From an uncultured Bacteroidales bacterium (lineage in GTDB: Bacteria; Bacteroidota; Bacteroidia; Bacteroidales; F082): a DNA stretch of 55,642 bases. The first letter of the stretch is position 1. Every line of letters begins with the position of its first letter. The position numbers were made by a program, and so were the translations under genes. The notes beneath the pieces are model-generated. The model was given only the letters and a program-made list of their open reading frames with translations. It was not told the DNA's origin and ran no database searches. Of this stretch, positions 52,740 to 55,642 are shown piece after piece. The stretch covers positions 1 to 55,642 of the forward strand of contig CALEMB010000007.1 in the NCBI GenBank assembly GCA_937902805.1, in the 5' to 3' direction.

Positions 52740-52775
52740 AAAAAATTCCGACAGATTATTCTGCCGGAATTTTTT
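52740..52775. terminator. Bidirectional terminator between proS and nrdG
   Basis: A 15-bp stem (AAAAAATTCCG.CAG with CTG.CGGAATTTTTT) flanked by A and T runs on both sides, so it can stop transcripts from both strands. The pair opposite the mismatch is G-T on the minus strand. The nrdG stop codon lies in the loop, so the last codons of nrdG form one arm. Confidence 0.78.
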
Positions 52776-53265
52776 CTACCTCAACGAATTCCACCTTCTT
52801 GTTCTTTTGGAACCATACCGTGATGTCTTTCACACGGCCGTCAGCCAAGCGTTTCATCATCCTTTGGTTGGTGGTCGCGCTGTCCAAAGGTCCCAGTTCG
52901 GCCATGTATCGTCCTATTTTGATGTAGTCGAAATGGTCGGTTGAAACGTTTTGTGGCAGTTCGTTTTTGCCTGAGTACCAAGCTGTTTTTAAGTTGGAAT
53001 GTTTGGTTTTCAGTTGTTTGGCAAGATCTGCCACCTCTTTGGGTTCGGCGTCGCCCCCCATGAAACACACGCAGGTAATGCCCGACTGGTATTGTGTTAC
53101 GAGGCTCTCCAATTCGTTCATATCCAACTCTTTGCCGATGTTGTCCCACAAATATTTGCTGTGGCAACCGGGGCATTGGTTGGGGCAGTTGGAGATATTA
53201 ATGGCAAGCGTCACTTCATCAGGAACTTCCTGGAAGACGATATCAAAATTAGCGTATTTTAGCAT
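52756..53265 (-). CDS. nrdG: Anaerobic ribonucleotide reductase activating protein
   Basis: 169 residues, radical SAM family. Cys27, Cys31 and Cys34 (CPNQCPGC) bind the 4Fe-4S cluster, and FMGGDAEP is the SAM-contact segment. It generates the glycyl radical on NrdD. The start overlaps the end of nrdD by 7 bases, so the pair is translationally coupled. Confidence 0.95.
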   Translation of the reverse strand: MLKYANFDIVFQEVPDEVTLAINISNCPNQCPGCHSKYLWDNIGKELDMNELESLVTQYQSGITCVCFMGGDAEPKEVADLAKQLKTKHSNLKTAWYSGKNELPQNVSTDHFDYIKIGRYMAELGPLDSATTNQRMMKRLADGRVKDITVWFQKNKKVEFVEVEKIPAE

Positions 53266-55370
53266 CTGTCAATCTCCATTTTTCCATAGTGACGGCGGGC
53301 AGCTTCCTCTTGGCGCGGCTCGCTGAAATTGCTGACGCGCTTCAGGTAACCGATGATGCGGGTCAGGTAATCGATGTTGTGGCTGTGGCACTCGGGGCAT
53401 TCCTTGAGGTAACGCTTGTCGATGTGACCGCAGTCGTTGCAAATCGTGTTCGGGATGTTGAAGGTGAAATAGTTGCAGCCTTCACGGGCGGCTACGCGCA
53501 GCAGTTGGCGGTATTGGTCTTTGGTAAGGTGTTCCTCCAGATTGCAGTGTAGCGCAGAGCCACCGGTGAGGTGCTTGATGTACTTCTCGCCGTGGAGGCG
53601 GAACTTGTCCAACACGTTGGTGTTGGGGTCTTCCACGATGTAGAAGTAGCTGTTGTAGCAGTCGCGGTGCACCTCGTAGCCGTCTTCCTTGTCCCACTTG
53701 GCATGTTTGACACCGACGTTCTCTGCGGGAATCATCTCGCAATTGAACATCAGGCCGTCCTTCTTCGAGTAGTACTTCTTGTTGTACTTCTCGATGAGGC
53801 CCAACACATCTTGCACGAACTTCTCGTAGTCCGGGTTATCCGAAATCTTGATCTTCAAGAACTCAGCGGCTTCCACGAGGCCGTTCACGCCGATGGTGAG
53901 GTATTGGCGTCCAAGGTTGATGTAACCGGCATCGAACAACGGCAGCATACCTTTGTCTTGCAACTCTTTTAGGTTCTCGTTGTAGCAAATCTGCACTTTG
54001 TGGCACAGGTCGACGATTTCCTCAAGGTAGGTGAGGTAGTGCATGTTGTTGCGCGCGGCATACTGGATGCAACGATTCAGGTTGATGGTCAGCACGCTCT
54101 TCGAGCCTGTAGACACGCCACCGGCGCCGAGGGTGTAGCTGAAGCCATTGTCCTGGATCTCGTTGCGCAGGCGGCAGCACGACGACAGCGAATCTGCGTT
54201 GTCGCTTAGGTAGGTGAAGAACGAATGTCCTTCTGAGTACATTTCTGCGGTGAAGTCGGCCCACTCCTGGTCGATGACATCGCCATCTTTCGACAGCAGC
54301 GCCATAGTCTCGACGGGGAAGGTAAGCACGCTCTTCAGACGCTCCGCGTTGAACCACTTCATGAAGCGCTTCTGGAGCCAGCTCAACGACTCCCAATCGG
54401 GCTTGGTGCCATCGGGGAAGTAGAAGTCGCCAAACAACGACTGGAAATAATACTTGTCGTAGTAGGCGATGTTCCAGAACACCGACTGGTAGTTTCTTGC
54501 TCCCGCAGGCTGGTTGAGCGAGTACACAATCTGTTGGAAACAGTCGGTGATGACTTTGTCGATGGTACGCGGTTTCAGCGAGTGGTCGACCACTTCATCG
54601 GCACGCTTGTAGTAGTCTGTGCCATAGTCTTTCCCGATGAAATAGTTCATATACATCAGGAACTCTGGCGTGGCGCAGGCACCCGACAGCTGTGATGAGA
54701 CCATGAAAACCATATTAATGAACCCGCCACAGAACGAGCGCAACTTGGTGGGGGCAGTTGAGTTGCCGCCAATGGAGGATGTGCCCGAGGTGAGCCAGGG
54801 ATACATCGTGATGGAGGCGCAATAGTTGGCTAAGCTGGTCTCGTCGTTCTTGTAGATGAAGTGGTTGTTGAGCAGATAGAGGTAACGGTCGGCAAGTTCC
54901 TTACCATACAATGACTTGATGCGGTCGGTGAGCAGGCGTCTGTTGATGCGGATGAAGCTCGACTTGGGCAGCTCGCCGATTAATGTGGCGATGTTCTTTT
55001 TCTCCACATTGGCGTTGGCGTCATACTTCGAGCCGGTGGCGGCATTCAAAGCATTGACGTAGTTGCTCAAGAAGTCTATCTTCTCGCGAATCTCACGGTC
55101 TTCGGTATGCTTTTGGCGGTACAGGATGTAGTTTTTGGCCACAGTGTAATATTGCTCCGCCATTAATGCGGTCTCCACCTGGTTTTGGATCTCCTCCACG
55201 GTGATGCCGTTGGTCACGCGGACACGGCTCATGATGGCGTTAAGATCCTCGTCCGTGGCGTAGAATCCCGAAGCGAGAAAGGCCTTGCTGATGGCGATTT
55301 TGATCTTGTCAAGAGAGAAGGCTTCCTGCTTGCCGTCCCTTTTTGTAATGTATAGTCCTCCGTTGCTCAT
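53259..55370 (-). CDS. nrdD: Anaerobic ribonucleoside-triphosphate reductase
   Basis: 703 residues. An N-terminal ATP-cone (about 6-95) gives allosteric control, the barrel follows, and a C-terminal zinc site (CNDCGH...CPECHS) precedes the glycyl radical loop RIIGYLKRVS with Gly674. The enzyme reduces NTPs to dNTPs without oxygen. A promoter with -33 and -7 elements lies upstream. Confidence 0.96.
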   Translation of the reverse strand: MSNGGLYITKRDGKQEAFSLDKIKIAISKAFLASGFYATDEDLNAIMSRVRVTNGITVEEIQNQVETALMAEQYYTVAKNYILYRQKHTEDREIREKIDFLSNYVNALNAATGSKYDANANVEKKNIATLIGELPKSSFIRINRRLLTDRIKSLYGKELADRYLYLLNNHFIYKNDETSLANYCASITMYPWLTSGTSSIGGNSTAPTKLRSFCGGFINMVFMVSSQLSGACATPEFLMYMNYFIGKDYGTDYYKRADEVVDHSLKPRTIDKVITDCFQQIVYSLNQPAGARNYQSVFWNIAYYDKYYFQSLFGDFYFPDGTKPDWESLSWLQKRFMKWFNAERLKSVLTFPVETMALLSKDGDVIDQEWADFTAEMYSEGHSFFTYLSDNADSLSSCCRLRNEIQDNGFSYTLGAGGVSTGSKSVLTINLNRCIQYAARNNMHYLTYLEEIVDLCHKVQICYNENLKELQDKGMLPLFDAGYINLGRQYLTIGVNGLVEAAEFLKIKISDNPDYEKFVQDVLGLIEKYNKKYYSKKDGLMFNCEMIPAENVGVKHAKWDKEDGYEVHRDCYNSYFYIVEDPNTNVLDKFRLHGEKYIKHLTGGSALHCNLEEHLTKDQYRQLLRVAAREGCNYFTFNIPNTICNDCGHIDKRYLKECPECHSHNIDYLTRIIGYLKRVSNFSEPRQEEAARRHYGKMEIDRC

Positions 55371-55447
55371 AGAATGTGCTCGTTTACAATTTAGTTTCTG
55401 ATTCTCAAGGGGTTGCGAGTTGCTTGTTTCTTGGCTAACTCGTTCTG

Positions 55448-55481
55448 CAAAGGTATATCATTTTCATTCAATAAGGGCAAA
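55448..55481 (-). promoter_or_regulatory. Promoter of nrdD-nrdG
   Basis: On the minus strand TTTG (55481-55478) is followed after 22 bases by TACCTTTG (55455-55448). The leader to the nrdD ATG is about 70 bases. No riboswitch-like fold was recognised. Confidence 0.55.
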
Positions 55482-55538
55482 TTAATCTTCACTTTTTTTG
55501 TCAACAAAATTATCAACAACGTAAATATATGATTTGAT

Positions 55539-55546
55539 TATCTTTG
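55539..55546 (+). promoter_or_regulatory. Rightward -7 box near the window end
   Basis: TATCTTTG, an exact TAnnTTTG, divergent from nrdD. What follows is a small GCAGC...GCTGC hairpin and three CGTCAAA units (55578-55598) but no reading frame before the edge. The gene it serves must lie beyond the window. A TTATCAACA box lies just upstream (55510-55518). Confidence 0.45.
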
Positions 55547-55642
55547 CAGCTGCAACCGGCTGCCGTTACCTCAAAATCGTCAAACGTCAAACGTCAAATG
55601 CATCGATTTTCGCGTAGGCTATAGAAGATACCTTATTAATTA

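Noticed and set aside
55547..55642. tRNA or small RNA at the right edge
   Set aside because: Only a 5-bp GCAGC/GCTGC hairpin and CGTCAAA repeats are visible. No cloverleaf can be drawn.

Overview
The window looks like a chromosomal segment of a Bacteroidota (Bacteroidales-type) bacterium. The evidence is a SusC/SusD pair, two secreted proteins with type IX secretion (T9SS) C-terminal sorting domains, many Bacteroidota-type promoters (TAnnTTTG -7 box, sometimes with TTTG about 20 bases upstream), a trifunctional MMPL/acyltransferase/methyltransferase-like protein, and an anaerobic ribonucleotide reductase (nrdD/nrdG) that implies anaerobic life. I cannot name a genus.

Layout. 1-10 kb: the end of a probable DUF4143-type ATPase; rpiB-lutB; an AT-rich gap with an inverted pair of TTATCAACA boxes; an exported YwqK/MORN-like repeat protein with an LD-carboxypeptidase; a Card1-like CARF plus PD-(D/E)XK nuclease behind a T9SS-secreted beta-helix protein; and a diacylglycerol-kinase-like gene with pgk. 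10.1-34.1 kb: one large co-directional aryl-polyene type cluster. It has an aromatic (tyrosine-type) ammonia-lyase, a ketoreductase, several ketosynthases and KS-like partners, two carrier proteins, two hotdog dehydratase-like proteins, a thioesterase, a methyltransferase, acyltransferases, a LolA-like carrier, a small permease, a glycosyltransferase, an MMPL exporter, a FAD oxidoreductase, an esterase and a PaaK-like adenylating ligase. The likely pathway is Tyr to p-coumarate, adenylation and loading on a carrier protein, elongation by KS/CLF with KR and DH to a polyene, then transfer to a lipid or glycan and export to the envelope. No DarA/DarB-like resorcinol-forming pair is visible, so a flexirubin is not supported.

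34.1-40.7 kb: a second co-directional cassette of carrier protein, BtrH-like acyl transferase, acyl-CoA/ACP synthetase, membrane-linked acyltransferase, ABC ATPase and ABC permease. Its base composition is visibly more AT-rich and it uses clearer Shine-Dalgarno sites, so it may have been added from elsewhere. It looks like an acyl-transfer and export module with no named product.

40.7-55.6 kb: gpsA and a zinc-ribbon membrane protein (convergent); SusC, SusD and a T9SS-secreted PNGase F-like protein that keeps the three catalytic acids (an apparent N-glycoprotein-use locus); a bacterial-type prolyl-tRNA synthetase; and nrdD-nrdG.

The most unusual sequence feature is a family of palindromic repeats (core CCCTGAGCTTGTCGAAGGG, and TCATTGCGAGG...GAAGCAATCC) that lie in frame inside coding genes. 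One insertion appears to have fused a ketosynthase with its chain-length-factor partner. Others sit inside the CLF half, inside the MMPL exporter, and as a hairpin in the proS leader.
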